DNA of 64,000 bases, from NCBI RefSeq assembly GCF_026625825.1, contig NZ_CP113065.1, positions 1,240,001 through 1,304,000 on the forward strand, in the 5' to 3' direction. Numbering within the stretch: the stretch's first letter is position 1; each line of letters begins with the position of its first letter. Source of the stretch: Pseudoxanthomonas sp. SL93. Its GTDB lineage: Bacteria > Pseudomonadota > Gammaproteobacteria > Xanthomonadales > Xanthomonadaceae. Position numbers and translations under genes: made by a program. Below the pieces are notes generated by a model. That model saw only the letters and a program-made list of their open reading frames with translations. It ran no database searches and was not told the origin of the DNA. Shown here piece by piece: positions 45,581 through 55,016 of this stretch.

Positions 45581-47398
45581 CTAGGACGCGCCTGCGGCGG
45601 CCAACGCCCGCAGGCGTGCTCCGATGGCATCGACATTCGCCTGGATGCCGCGCAGGGCATCTCGCTGGTCCCGCGGAAGCCAGCACTCCAGGCTCGCGCG
45701 CAGAGCAGCATCGTCCTGGCGCAGCCGCACTACCCTCGCCTGCGCGTCCGCGGCAATACGCTCGCGTTCCCCTGACTGCGGCAACCCGTAGCCTTCCGGT
45801 GCAAGTTCCGCGGGCCGGCTGACGAAGCTGGTATCACCCAGCCAAGCTCTCAACGCCTGCACGGCGTTCGCCGCCTCCTCGGGCACGTCGCGGCCCAGGT
45901 AGCGCCGCTTCAGTTCGTCGCGCAACAGCAGCTGCTGCCGGCGCAGGGCGGCGTTTTCCAGCACCAGCAAGGCCGCACTGGCCTTCAGGTCGGCATGCGC
46001 CAACCAGGTCGCGCGGGTTCCGGGTGGCAGTGCCAGCCAGGCCTGCGCGTCGCGCTGCGGCAAGGCCAGCGCGACGCGCGCGACCTCGAACAAGGCGTCG
46101 TACCGCGCGCTCATCGGCTCGAAGTAGTACCCGAGGCGACGGGCTTCGTCTGCATCCACCAGGGGGCTGCGGTCGGCGATACCTGCCTGTTCCAGGTTCC
46201 GCAACAGTCCCGTGGGCGTGATGCTTGCCAACGGCGCGCCTGCCAGCCGCGGCACGCCATCGTGCAGCAGCTTCCAGGTCTCCACGGCGCAGTTGTTGCT
46301 GATGAAGTAGTAGCGCCCGTCGTAGCTCCAGTGGAGTTGCGCGGCGCGCTCGAGCAGGGAAGCGATATCCTCGCGCTGCAGCTGCAAAGGAACGGACTGC
46401 AGGCCGCGCAGCTCGACCTTCGTGTACTCCTCGATCACCTGGTCCAGCGGCAGCAGGAACAATCTCGACGGGTATGAACCGGTCAATCCGCGCCAGCCGG
46501 AGATCTGCACGTCGCCGACGAACGCGCGGAACGACAGCACGCGATGGTGGGCGAGATCCAAGCGGCAGTCAGGGCCAGGGGGGCGTCCCGGCGCGCAGAC
46601 CACCAGTCTCAGCATGCTGTGGCCCCAGCGGCTCATCGCCTGGGTGTTGCCTTCGGCCAGCAGGTAGTCCACCTGGTAGACGCGCGCCGGATCCAGCGCC
46701 AGCAGCGACGCATCGCCACGCGCGGCGTCGGCTTCCAGGAACGGCAGGCCGGGCGCGCATTCGGCGGCGATCGGTTCGTGGAAGTGCGCGGCGAAATGGC
46801 GGTGTAACGCTGGGCGCCGGCACGCGTAGTCGGCGTCGAGCACGTAATGCTCCAGGTTCACCGCGACGAATTCCGACGGACGCGCCAGTTCGTAGCGGTC
46901 GGGACTGCGGGTGCTGAAATCGTTGCGGCTTCGCCGGCCCGCCACGCGGAACACGCTGCGCTGCCAGCCGGCCAGGTCACGCAGGCGCGCATCGCCCGAC
47001 AGCACATTGCCATGCGCACGGTCGTAGGCGTGCGCGAGTTCGTGGACCAGCGCCTTGCGGACCGCAAGCGCGCGCGTACCAGCCACCGCCGAGGGATCGA
47101 CCGCCTGCCATTCGGCCAGCAAGGCACGATCGAGCAGTATCTGCCGCCCGACGCGGCGACCCTGCACGTCATGCGGGAGATCGGTCCAGTGCAGCACCAG
47201 ATCGGGCGGCAGACCGTCGCGCCACACGCGCGGCAAGCGTGGCAGGACATCGTCGACCAGCGTGCGCGTGGCTGAGACCTGTTCCTCATCCAGCCCGGAG
47301 GCATCCACGCTGAGAGCACATGCCGGTATCGCATGGCCCAGCAGCAAGCATGCAAGGGCCACGCGCACGCGCCGGCTCCAGGGCCGACGCAGGAACAT
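45581..47398 (-). CDS. DUF4105 (Lnb-like) periplasmic protein
   Basis: The product is 605 residues from ATG 47398. A signal peptide (VRVALACLLLGHAIPACA) is followed by a peptidase-like HELAHAYDRAH motif (VHELAHAYD, HExxH) and the DUF4105 block (AMSRWGHSMLRLVVCAPG and RLFLLPLDQVIEEYTKVELR, then YFISNNCAVETWKLL). DUF4105 contains the Cys/His residues expected of a papain-like fold (NlpC/P60 relative); function unknown. Its start overlaps the stop of the DUF2388 gene, and the two occur together in Pseudomonas as well. Confidence 0.8.
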   Translation of the reverse strand: MFLRRPWSRRVRVALACLLLGHAIPACALSVDASGLDEEQVSATRTLVDDVLPRLPRVWRDGLPPDLVLHWTDLPHDVQGRRVGRQILLDRALLAEWQAVDPSAVAGTRALAVRKALVHELAHAYDRAHGNVLSGDARLRDLAGWQRSVFRVAGRRSRNDFSTRSPDRYELARPSEFVAVNLEHYVLDADYACRRPALHRHFAAHFHEPIAAECAPGLPFLEADAARGDASLLALDPARVYQVDYLLAEGNTQAMSRWGHSMLRLVVCAPGRPPGPDCRLDLAHHRVLSFRAFVGDVQISGWRGLTGSYPSRLFLLPLDQVIEEYTKVELRGLQSVPLQLQREDIASLLERAAQLHWSYDGRYYFISNNCAVETWKLLHDGVPRLAGAPLASITPTGLLRNLEQAGIADRSPLVDADEARRLGYYFEPMSARYDALFEVARVALALPQRDAQAWLALPPGTRATWLAHADLKASAALLVLENAALRRQQLLLRDELKRRYLGRDVPEEAANAVQALRAWLGDTSFVSRPAELAPEGYGLPQSGERERIAADAQARVVRLRQDDAALRASLECWLPRDQRDALRGIQANVDAIGARLRALAAAGAS

Positions 47399-47697
47399 CA
47401 GCGCGCCAGGATGGCCTGTGCCAACTGCATGTCGGTGGCACGGCGCGCGGCCTCGTCGGTCTCGCGCAGGTGACGCAGCGCGGCTTCCAGCTGGGCACCG
47501 CGGATGCGGCCGTTGCTGGCGACAAAGCTGGCCGCGTCTTCGCGAGCCTGCAGCACGATCTTGTCGTCGCCGGAGGAACTGCCGGATGACGCGGACGAAC
47601 CCGCGGACGACGCACCGGCCGAACTGCCGGCGAAACTGCCGGCAAGCGCCGGAACGGAGAGCGCCAGCAGGACGCCGGCAAGGATCAGACGGGGCAT
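47398..47697 (-). CDS. DUF2388 small secreted protein
   Basis: The product is 99 residues from ATG 47697; ATG 47709 is possible. The signal peptide (MPRLILAGVLLALSVPALA) precedes a Gly/Ser-rich stretch and the conserved KIVLQAREDAASFVASNGRI with a C-terminal helix. This is the DUF2388 signature seen in Pseudomonas. The role is unknown. The gene is upstream of the DUF4105 gene, translationally coupled to it. Confidence 0.8.
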   Translation of the reverse strand: MPRLILAGVLLALSVPALAGSFAGSSAGASSAGSSASSGSSSGDDKIVLQAREDAASFVASNGRIRGAQLEAALRHLRETDEAARRATDMQLAQAILAR

Positions 47698-47791
47698 GAT
47701 TGTTTCCATCGGGGGCGTGGACGCCGGTGGCCGGCGCGGTGCGCAAAGACTACCTGCAAACGCAGGCCGCAGGATGAACCTGCGTCACCCC

Positions 47792-49180
47792 TCAGGCATC
47801 GAACAGCTTGCCGGGATTCATCAGCCCGTTGGGGTCCAGCACCTGCTTGATGCCACGCATCACGGCGATCTCCTCGGCACTGCGGGTGCTTTCCAGATAG
47901 CCCTTCTTGACCAGGCCGATGCCATGCTCGGCGGAGATGCTGCCGCGGTGGCGCTGCAGCGACGCGGCCAGCAGCTTGGTCACCTGCTCGCACTGGGTGA
48001 CGAAGTCGGCATCGCCCACGTCGTCGGGCTTCAACACGTTGATGTGCAGGTTGCCGTCGCCGATGTGGCCGAACCAGACCACGTCGAAATGCGGATACGC
48101 GTCCGCCAGCAGCGCCTGCGTTTCCGCCAGGAACGCCGGCATGGCGGAAATGCGCACCGACACGTCATTCTTGTAGGGCTTGTAGCGCGCCAGTGCCTCG
48201 GTGATGCCTTCGCGCAGGCGCCACAGTTGCGCGGCCTGGGCATCGGACTGGCTGATCACGCCGTCGCTGACCCAACCCTGCTCCATGCACGCTTCGAACG
48301 CCGCCATGGCGGCAGCCTCCTTCGCCTCGTCGCCGATCGCGAATTCGGTGACCACATAGTACGGGTGCACCTCGTCGAACGGCTTCTGCGCGCCGTGGGC
48401 CAGCACATGCTGCAGCGCGTGGTCGGTGAAGAATTCGAACGCCTCCAGCTGCAGCCGCTCGCGGAATGCCGCGAACACCTGCATCAGCACGTCGAACGAC
48501 GGCAAGGCCAGCAACATGACGTTGGTCGGCGGCGGCGGATCGGTCAGGCGGACGGTGGCCTCGACCACGATCCCCAGCGTGCCTTCCGAGGCGATCAGCA
48601 GGTGGCGCAGGTCGTAGCCGCTGGAGTTCTTGATCAGGCCGCGGTTGAGCTCCAGCAACTCCCCGGTGCCCGTCACCACTTTCAGCCCGGCGATCCATTC
48701 GCGCGTGTTGCCGTACCGGATCACGCGGATGCCGCCGGCGTTGGTCGCGATGTTGCCACCGATGGAACACGACCCGCGCGCGGCGAAATCGACCGGATAG
48801 ACCAGGCCGTGCTCGCGGGCCGCGTTGTGGACCGCTTCCAGCGGCATGCCGGCCTGCACGGTTAGCGTGCGGTCGACGGCACTGAAGTCGAGCGCCTGGT
48901 TCATCCGTTCCAGGCTCACCACCAGTTCGCCGTTCGCGGCCACCGCGCCTCCGGAAAGGCCGGTGCGGCCGCCGGAGGGCACGAGGGCCACCTGGTGCTG
49001 GTTGGCCCATCGCACCAGCGCCTGCACCTCCTCCACGCTGGCCGGCAACGCGATGGCCAGGGGCGCGGGCACCCAGCGCCGGGTCCAGTCGCGACCGTAG
49101 TGCTCCAGGTCGGCGGGATCGGTCTTCAGGCGCAGCGCGGGCACGGCGTGCAGCAGGGCATCCAGGCGCGGATCGGTCAT
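47792..49180 (-). CDS. D-2-hydroxyglutarate dehydrogenase (FAD-linked)
   Basis: The product is 462 residues with the FAD-binding PCMH domain (PSGGRTGLSGGAVAANGELV and GSCSIGGNIATNAGGIRVIR) and the C-terminal substrate domain (WFGHIGDGNLHINV and ISAEHGIGLVKK). It is typical of D-2-hydroxyglutarate and D-lactate dehydrogenases. It is divergent from serA across 222 bases. SerA makes D-2-hydroxyglutarate as a by-product, and this enzyme recycles it; the same coupling and adjacency is known in Pseudomonas stutzeri. A glycolate or D-lactate substrate is possible but less likely given the neighbour. Confidence 0.85.
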   Translation of the reverse strand: MTDPRLDALLHAVPALRLKTDPADLEHYGRDWTRRWVPAPLAIALPASVEEVQALVRWANQHQVALVPSGGRTGLSGGAVAANGELVVSLERMNQALDFSAVDRTLTVQAGMPLEAVHNAAREHGLVYPVDFAARGSCSIGGNIATNAGGIRVIRYGNTREWIAGLKVVTGTGELLELNRGLIKNSSGYDLRHLLIASEGTLGIVVEATVRLTDPPPPTNVMLLALPSFDVLMQVFAAFRERLQLEAFEFFTDHALQHVLAHGAQKPFDEVHPYYVVTEFAIGDEAKEAAAMAAFEACMEQGWVSDGVISQSDAQAAQLWRLREGITEALARYKPYKNDVSVRISAMPAFLAETQALLADAYPHFDVVWFGHIGDGNLHINVLKPDDVGDADFVTQCEQVTKLLAASLQRHRGSISAEHGIGLVKKGYLESTRSAEEIAVMRGIKQVLDPNGLMNPGKLFDA

Positions 49181-49402
49181 GGGACGGGCGGATGGCGGGG
49201 GGCGCCCAGCGTGCCAGCGATGCTGCGCGGCGTCCAGAAGCCATGCCGGCGCAGCGGGACGGATTGCGGCTGCGCGTGGTCGATGGTTTCAGGCGCAACG
49301 GAGCGGACCCACAGCAACCCAGCTTTCCATTCCGCGCCGCAGCATCGGCACGCGCCATCTGGCATAGTGGCCGCCCCCACTTCCACTGCGCCCTTCTCCG
49401 CA

Positions 49403-50644
49403 ATGTCGATCAAGAAGACCTCGTACCCGAAGCAGGACATCCGCGTGCTGTTGCTGGAGGGAGTCAGCCAGACCGCCGTGGAGACTTTCCGGGCCGCCGG
49501 CTATTCGCAGATCGAGTTCCACGAAAAGTCATTGCCCGAAGAGGAACTGAAGCGCCGCATCGCCGACGCGCACATCGTCGGCATCCGCTCGCGCACGCAC
49601 CTGACCGACGACGTCCTGTCGCACGCGCGGCGCCTGATCGCGGTGGGCTGCTTCTGCATCGGCACCAACCAGGTGGACCTGGACGCGGCGGAACTGGCCG
49701 GCGTGCCGGTGTTCAACGCCCCCTACTCCAACACGCGCAGCGTGGCGGAGCTGGTGATCGCCGAGGCCATCATGCTGATGCGCGGCGTGCCGCAGAAGAG
49801 TGCCGAGTGCCATCGCGGCGGCTGGTCGAAGTCGGCCGCCGGCAGCCACGAGGCGCGCGGCAAGACACTGGGCATCATCGGTTATGGCCACATCGGCACG
49901 CAGGTCGGCGTGCTGGCGGAGGCCATCGGCATGCACGTGGTCTTCCACGACATCGAAACCAAGCTGTCGCTGGGCAATGCCCGCTCCGCCAGCAGCCTGG
50001 ACGAGCTGCTGGAACTGAGCGACGTGGTGACCCTGCACGTGCCGGAGACGGCGGCCACCAAGGACATGTTCGGCGCGGCCCAGATCGCCCGGATGAAGCG
50101 CGGCGCGCACCTGATCAATGCGTCGCGCGGCACGGTGGTGGACATCGATGCGCTGGCTGATGCACTGGCGTCGGGCCAGGTCGGCGGCGCGGCCGTGGAC
50201 GTGTTCCCGGTCGAGCCCAAGGGCAATGCCGATGCCTTCGAGTCGCGCCTGCGCGGCCTGGACAACGTCATCCTCACCCCGCACGTCGGCGGCAGCACGC
50301 TGGAGGCGCAGGACAACATCGGCGTGGAAGTGGCGGCCAAGCTGGTGCGCTACAGCGACAACGGCAGCACGCTGTCGGCGGTGAACTTCCCCGAAGTCAC
50401 CCTGCCCGGCCACGAAGGCAGCCGCCGCATCCTGCACATCCACCGCAACGTGCCCGGCGTGCTGTCGCAGATCAACGACATCTTCCGCGACCTGGGCATC
50501 AACATCGATGGCCAGTTCCTGCGCACCGACGCCAAGGTCGGCTACGTGGTCATCGATGTCACCGCCGACGAGGAGCAGACCGCCAGCCTGCGTGAAGCGA
50601 TGGCGGCGATCCCGGGCACGCTGCGGGTGCGCGTGCTTTACTGA
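49403..50644 (+). CDS. serA: D-3-phosphoglycerate dehydrogenase SerA
   Basis: The product is 413 residues from ATG 49403. The Rossmann motif is GIIGYGHIGTQVG. The catalytic Arg, Glu and His are expected in LINASRGTVVDIDAL, VFPVEPKGN and LTPHVGGSTLEAQDNI. The C-terminal ACT domain (about 340-413, HIHRNVPGVLSQINDIF) binds the serine feedback inhibitor. It converts 3-phosphoglycerate to 3-phosphohydroxypyruvate at the entry to serine synthesis, of the E. coli length class. Confidence 0.95.
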   Translation: MSIKKTSYPKQDIRVLLLEGVSQTAVETFRAAGYSQIEFHEKSLPEEELKRRIADAHIVGIRSRTHLTDDVLSHARRLIAVGCFCIGTNQVDLDAAELAGVPVFNAPYSNTRSVAELVIAEAIMLMRGVPQKSAECHRGGWSKSAAGSHEARGKTLGIIGYGHIGTQVGVLAEAIGMHVVFHDIETKLSLGNARSASSLDELLELSDVVTLHVPETAATKDMFGAAQIARMKRGAHLINASRGTVVDIDALADALASGQVGGAAVDVFPVEPKGNADAFESRLRGLDNVILTPHVGGSTLEAQDNIGVEVAAKLVRYSDNGSTLSAVNFPEVTLPGHEGSRRILHIHRNVPGVLSQINDIFRDLGINIDGQFLRTDAKVGYVVIDVTADEEQTASLREAMAAIPGTLRVRVLY

Positions 50645-50656
50645 TCCGCCGGAGAA

Positions 50657-50678
50657 GGTGGGCCATGGCCCACCCTAC
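50657..50678 (-). repeat. GTAG-headed REP hairpin in reverse orientation
   Basis: Read on the minus strand it is GTAG then the near-palindrome GGTGGGCCATGGCCCACC. Its GTAG supplies the TAG stop (50675-50677) of the NUDIX gene. It lies in the convergent gap after serA and may terminate both transcripts. Confidence 0.75.
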
Positions 50679-51229
50679 GCATCGGCGTTCAGCGCCAGCC
50701 ACTTGCGTGCCATGCGACTGAGCGATTCGTCGTCTTCCGCCGCGATCGGCGCGATCTCGCGCCAGGCCAGGTCCAGGGATTCCTCGCTGACCACGTAGGC
50801 CTCGCTGCCGGTCGCGTGCACGACGTAACGCACGTCGTAATGCCAGTGGCCGGGGACATCCTTGCGTTCCGGTATCCAGTGGCGGTCGAGGTCGAAGATC
50901 GCCTCCGCATCCACCCGCAGGTCGGCCAGGCCGGACTCTTCTTCCGCTTCCTTCAATGCCACGCGCGCCATGTCGGTGTCGCCATCGGCATGCCCGCCGA
51001 GCTGCAGCCAGCGGCCCAGCTTGCGATGGTGGGTCAGCAGCGTGCGCTTGCCGTCGGCACTGACCAGCCAGGCGCCGCCGGTCAGGTGGCCCGCCAGCCG
51101 CTCCCGCATGAACGGGTCGGCCGGGTCGTCCAGCAGGGCCGCGAACTGGTCCACCACGTCGGCTTCCCCGGGCCAGCGCCGGCGATAGCTGGCCAGTTGT
51201 TCCTGCAGGACGGGGGCGATGGCTGGCAT
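50675..51229 (-). CDS. NUDIX hydrolase
   Basis: The product is 184 residues from ATG 51229. The Nudix box is GHADGDTDMARVALKEAEEE followed by SGL, which fits G-x5-E-x7-REuxEExGu with Lys in place of Arg and a shifted Glu. The short C-terminal tail ends in the REP-derived stop. It hydrolyses a nucleoside-diphosphate-linked substrate that cannot be named. Longer in-frame extensions upstream have no ribosome site. Confidence 0.85.
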   Translation of the reverse strand: MPAIAPVLQEQLASYRRRWPGEADVVDQFAALLDDPADPFMRERLAGHLTGGAWLVSADGKRTLLTHHRKLGRWLQLGGHADGDTDMARVALKEAEEESGLADLRVDAEAIFDLDRHWIPERKDVPGHWHYDVRYVVHATGSEAYVVSEESLDLAWREIAPIAAEDDESLSRMARKWLALNADA

Positions 51230-51413
51230 GGGCGGGCGTTCCTGGTGCGTGCGAAAAGGTCCGCCATTATCCCGCGCCATGCTGCATACGCGCTTGTGCT
51301 CCTTGGCGCGCTTTGGCAAGGTACGGCCTTCCGTGGGGGCCATCCCCATGACAGTTTCCACCATTCGGCAGGGCTTTCCTGCCGGCAGCCAGTCTTCAAA
51401 GGGGATGCAGCGA

Positions 51414-52880
51414 ATGCTCAAAGCTCTGTTCAGGGTCAAGCCGGTCGCGCCGGCTGGACACATCGATGCCGGTGAGCCCTTCGAGGGCAGCCTGGACGGC
51501 GAAGCCACCCTCAAACGGACTTTGACGGCAAGACAACTGGTACTGCTGGGCGTCGGCGCGGTGATCGGCGCCGGCATCTTCGTGCTCAGCGGCCACGCAG
51601 CGGCCGAGCATGCCGGGCCGGCGGTGATCCTGAGCTACATCCTGGCCGGCGTGGCCTGCGCGCTGGCGGGGCTCTGCTACGCCGAGTTCGCCGCGATGCT
51701 GCCGGTGTCCGGCAGCGCCTATTCCTATTCCTACGCGACCCTGGGCGAGTTCGTGGCCTGGTTCATCGGCTGGAACCTGGTGCTGGAGTACATGTTCGCC
51801 GCGGCCACCGTGGCCGTGGGCTGGTCCGGCTACCTCAACAGCTTCCTGACCAACTTCGGCATGGGCCTGCCGGTATCGCTGGCGGCCGCTCCCCTGAACG
51901 TGGTGGACGGCGCCCTGGTCTACACGGGCGGCCTGATCAACCTGCCGGCCGTGGCGATCATCGGGGCGGTCAGCGGCCTGTGCTACGTGGGCATCACCCA
52001 GTCCGCGTTCGTCAACTCGATCGTCGTGGCGATCAAGGTGACCGTGATCGTGCTGTTCGTGGCGTTCGCGGCCAAGTACGTGAACCCGGACAACTGGGTG
52101 CCGTTCATCCCTGAAAACCAGGGCCCCGGCAAGTTCGGCATGGACGGCGTGATGCGCGCCGCGGCCGTGGTGTTCTTCTCCTACATCGGCTTCGACGCGG
52201 TCTCCACCGCCGCGGGCGAGGCCAGGAACCCGCAGCGCGACATGCCCATCGGCATCCTCGGCTCGCTGGCCATCTGTACCGTCATCTACATCATCGTGTC
52301 CGCCGTGCTGACCGGCCTGCTGCCCTATCCGCAGCTGTCCACGCCCAAGCCCGTGGCGACCGCACTCGAGCAGTACGCCAGCCTCAACTGGCTGAAGTAC
52401 GCGGTGGAAATCGGCGCCATCGCCGGCCTGACCTCGGTGATCCTGGTCATGCTGATGGCGCAACCGCGCATCTTCTATTCGATGTCCAAGGACGGCCTGC
52501 TGCCGCGCTTCCTGGCCAAGGTCCACCCGAAGTTCCAGACACCGTACGTGGGCACGATCATCGTCGGCGCGCTGGCCGCACTGCTGGCCGGCTTCCTGCC
52601 GATCGGCCTGCTCGGTGAGCTGGTGTCGATGGGCACGCTGCTGGCGTTCGCCACGGTCTGCGTGGGCATCGTGGTGCTGCGTCGCACCCGCCCTGACCTG
52701 CCGCGCCCGTTCCGCGTGCCGCTCTACTGGCTGATCGCACCGCTGGGCGCCGCCGCGTGTCTGTATCTGTTCTGGCAGCCCTTCCAGGAGCACTGGCACC
52801 TGATGGTGGGCTGGACCATCGTGGGCATGATCATCTACTTCGCCTACGGTTACCGGCACAGCAAACTGCGTCGGGTCTGA
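51414..52880 (+). CDS. APC-family amino acid permease
   Basis: The product is 488 residues from ATG 51414. About 12 membrane segments are present, with the APC signature GAVIGAGIFVLSGHAAAEHA in helix 1 and FFSYIGFDAVSTAAGEARNP in helix 6. This is the CAT/YfnA-like branch (APC.2.3 type), uptake of cationic or neutral amino acids, substrate not resolved. It is followed by a terminator, then by another APC transporter. An upstream in-frame extension of 65 codons is unsupported. Confidence 0.85.
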   Translation: MLKALFRVKPVAPAGHIDAGEPFEGSLDGEATLKRTLTARQLVLLGVGAVIGAGIFVLSGHAAAEHAGPAVILSYILAGVACALAGLCYAEFAAMLPVSGSAYSYSYATLGEFVAWFIGWNLVLEYMFAAATVAVGWSGYLNSFLTNFGMGLPVSLAAAPLNVVDGALVYTGGLINLPAVAIIGAVSGLCYVGITQSAFVNSIVVAIKVTVIVLFVAFAAKYVNPDNWVPFIPENQGPGKFGMDGVMRAAAVVFFSYIGFDAVSTAAGEARNPQRDMPIGILGSLAICTVIYIIVSAVLTGLLPYPQLSTPKPVATALEQYASLNWLKYAVEIGAIAGLTSVILVMLMAQPRIFYSMSKDGLLPRFLAKVHPKFQTPYVGTIIVGALAALLAGFLPIGLLGELVSMGTLLAFATVCVGIVVLRRTRPDLPRPFRVPLYWLIAPLGAAACLYLFWQPFQEHWHLMVGWTIVGMIIYFAYGYRHSKLRRV

Positions 52881-52892
52881 CGCACCATCTGC

Positions 52893-52918
52893 AACGGCTG
52901 GCCCCTCGGCCAGCCGTT
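52893..52918 (+). terminator. Intrinsic terminator
   Basis: The stem AACGGCTGGCC / GGCCAGCCGTT has a CCTC loop and a TTTTT tail, right after the permease gene. Confidence 0.88.
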
Positions 52919-52962
52919 TTTCTTTGCCTTCCCGCACTCCGACGACTTCCAGGCAGTTCCCG

Positions 52963-54255
52963 ATGACGACCGTCAATGTCCGCCAGATCGGCCCCGTCCT
53001 GGCTACCTTCGTGGTGGCCAACAACATGATCGGCTCGGGGTTCTTCCTGCTGCCCGCCACACTGGCCAAATCCGGCGGCATCACCGCGCTCAGCTGGCTG
53101 CTGGGCACCGTGCTGGCGGTGGTCCTGGGCAGTGCATTCGCACGCCTGGCACGCGACTACCCCAACCTGGAGTCGCCGGACGACTACGTGCGCCCGTCGC
53201 TCGGCCGTGACATGGGATTCCTGGCAACCACGATGTACTGGATCTCGTCGTGGATAGGCAACAACGCCATCGCGGTGGCGGCGTTCGGCTATCTGGTGAT
53301 CCTGCTTCCCGTCGGCGACGGCCAGTGGACGCGCCTGGGCGGGCAGCTGGTCCTCATCTGGCTGATGTTCGCGCTGAACCTGATGGGCCCACGGCAGATC
53401 GCCCGCTTCCAGTCGCTGTGCGTGGTACTGGGCCTGCTGCCGGTGGCGGTTATCCTGATCTGGGGATGGGGCAGTTTCGATAGCGACCTGTATCGCGCGG
53501 CATGGAATGTCTCCGGGCAGTCCGACGCCTCGGTGGTATTCAGTTCGCTGGCGCCGATCTTCTGGGCCTTCGTGGGGCTGGAAACCGGCGCGATGGTCGC
53601 CGGCGTGGTGCGCAACCCCGCGCGCAACGTGCCCATCGCCACGCTGGGCGGCATCCTGATCGCGGGCGTGGTCTATCTGGTGTCCTCGGTGCTGATGATG
53701 GGCATCGTGCCGGTGGACCAGCTGGCCGCGTCCAGCGCACCCTTCGCCCTGGTGGCGGGGCAGATGTTCGGTGCCTGGGCGATCCCGATCATCGCGGCCG
53801 CGGCGGCGCTCAAGGCCACGGGCACGCTGGGTGGCTGGATGCTGGTCACCGGTGAATCCGGCGCACGTGCAGCCCATCGTGGCTATCTGCCCGCGATCTT
53901 CGGTCGCCTGCGGCAGAACGGGTCGGCCGGCTGGGGATTGTTCCTGGTCGCCCTGTCGATGACGGCACTGGCCATGCTGACGCTGTCGCCCACCGTATCC
54001 GGGCAGTTCGAGACGCTGATCCAGATGGTGGTGGTGCTGGTGGTCATGGCCTACGCCACCGCCGGCCTCAGCCTGCTGCTGGGCGCGCCGGGCCGGCCGG
54101 CCACCTCGCTCGACCGGATCATCGGCATGGGCGCGCTGGTGGCCTGCGGCCTGCTGGTTTACTCGACGCCGGTCGCCACCTTGGTGGGCGGGCTGATCAT
54201 CGCCCTGCTGGCGCTGGCGGCCTACCGTGGTTTCTCGCGACGTCGAGGCGCGTGA
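52963..54255 (+). CDS. APC-family amino acid/polyamine antiporter (AdiC/PotE-like)
   Basis: The product is 430 residues, about 12 membrane segments. Helix 1 has NNMIGSGFFLLPATLAKSGG, near AdiC's GSG-FLLPA motif. Further similarity lies at IGNNAIAVAAFGYLV. The family exchanges arginine, ornithine, putrescine or similar. No decarboxylase gene is near, so an acid-resistance pair is not evident. The tail is Arg-rich. The substrate is open. Confidence 0.8.
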   Translation: MTTVNVRQIGPVLATFVVANNMIGSGFFLLPATLAKSGGITALSWLLGTVLAVVLGSAFARLARDYPNLESPDDYVRPSLGRDMGFLATTMYWISSWIGNNAIAVAAFGYLVILLPVGDGQWTRLGGQLVLIWLMFALNLMGPRQIARFQSLCVVLGLLPVAVILIWGWGSFDSDLYRAAWNVSGQSDASVVFSSLAPIFWAFVGLETGAMVAGVVRNPARNVPIATLGGILIAGVVYLVSSVLMMGIVPVDQLAASSAPFALVAGQMFGAWAIPIIAAAAALKATGTLGGWMLVTGESGARAAHRGYLPAIFGRLRQNGSAGWGLFLVALSMTALAMLTLSPTVSGQFETLIQMVVVLVVMAYATAGLSLLLGAPGRPATSLDRIIGMGALVACGLLVYSTPVATLVGGLIIALLALAAYRGFSRRRGA

Positions 54256-54280
54256 AACCGCGTCTTGTTAAACTGCGCCC

Positions 54281-54922
54281 ATGAGCGCACTGCCCTACGA
54301 TTCCGAACGCCTCCAGCACCTCGCCGGCCTGCTGATCAGCAACATCCGCGAGCTTTCGCAGCTGGGCTGGACGCCCGCCACCAGCAGCAACTTCTCGCAC
54401 CGGCTGGACGACGCGCATGCCGCCATCACCGTTTCCGGCCGCGACAAGGGCCGGCTGGTCGAAGGCGACATCATGGTGGTGAATTTCGACGGCAAGGCCG
54501 TCGGCAGCGACCACCGCCCGTCCGCCGAAACCCTGCTGCACACCCAGCTGTACCGGCGCTACCCGGACATCGGCTGCGTGCTGCACACGCATTCGCCCGT
54601 TCAGACCATCGCTTCGCGACTGTTCGCCGGCGCGGGCCACCTCCGGCTGGAAGGCTACGAGCTGCTGAAGGCGTTCCACGGCAACAGCACGCACGAGATG
54701 GCCATCGACGTGCCCGTGTTCGCCAACACCCAGGACATGCCGACCCTCGCCGCACAGGTGGACGCGCTGCTGGACCGGCAGCCGCTGTGGGGCTACCTGA
54801 TCGACGGCCACGGCCTGTACGCGTGGGGCCGCGACATGGCCGAGGCGCGCCGCCATCTGGAAGCCTTCGAGTTCCTGTTCCACTGCGAACTCGAGCTGCG
54901 CAAGCTCGGCTGCCGTCGCTGA
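54281..54922 (+). CDS. mtnB: Methylthioribulose-1-phosphate dehydratase
   Basis: The product is 213 residues of the class II aldolase fold. It has [13 protein letters not shown], a metal site with HTHSPVQT, and a late His in [12 protein letters not shown]. MtnB dehydrates 5-methylthioribulose-1-phosphate in the methionine salvage pathway. It is first of mtnB-mtnD-mtnC in order, which makes the assignment firm over other class II aldolases. Confidence 0.93.
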   Translation: MSALPYDSERLQHLAGLLISNIRELSQLGWTPATSSNFSHRLDDAHAAITVSGRDKGRLVEGDIMVVNFDGKAVGSDHRPSAETLLHTQLYRRYPDIGCVLHTHSPVQTIASRLFAGAGHLRLEGYELLKAFHGNSTHEMAIDVPVFANTQDMPTLAAQVDALLDRQPLWGYLIDGHGLYAWGRDMAEARRHLEAFEFLFHCELELRKLGCRR

Positions 54923-55016
54923 CATCCGCGGGGCGGACCACAGCGTTCCGGCCCGGCAACGGGCGCGTGACGGCGTGCCTGCTACCCTACCCTCCCCACG
55001 CGCCGAGCCTGTCGCC

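Noticed and set aside
52963..54255. Arginine-dependent acid-resistance module
   Set aside because: The transporter is AdiC-like, but no arginine decarboxylase gene is near.
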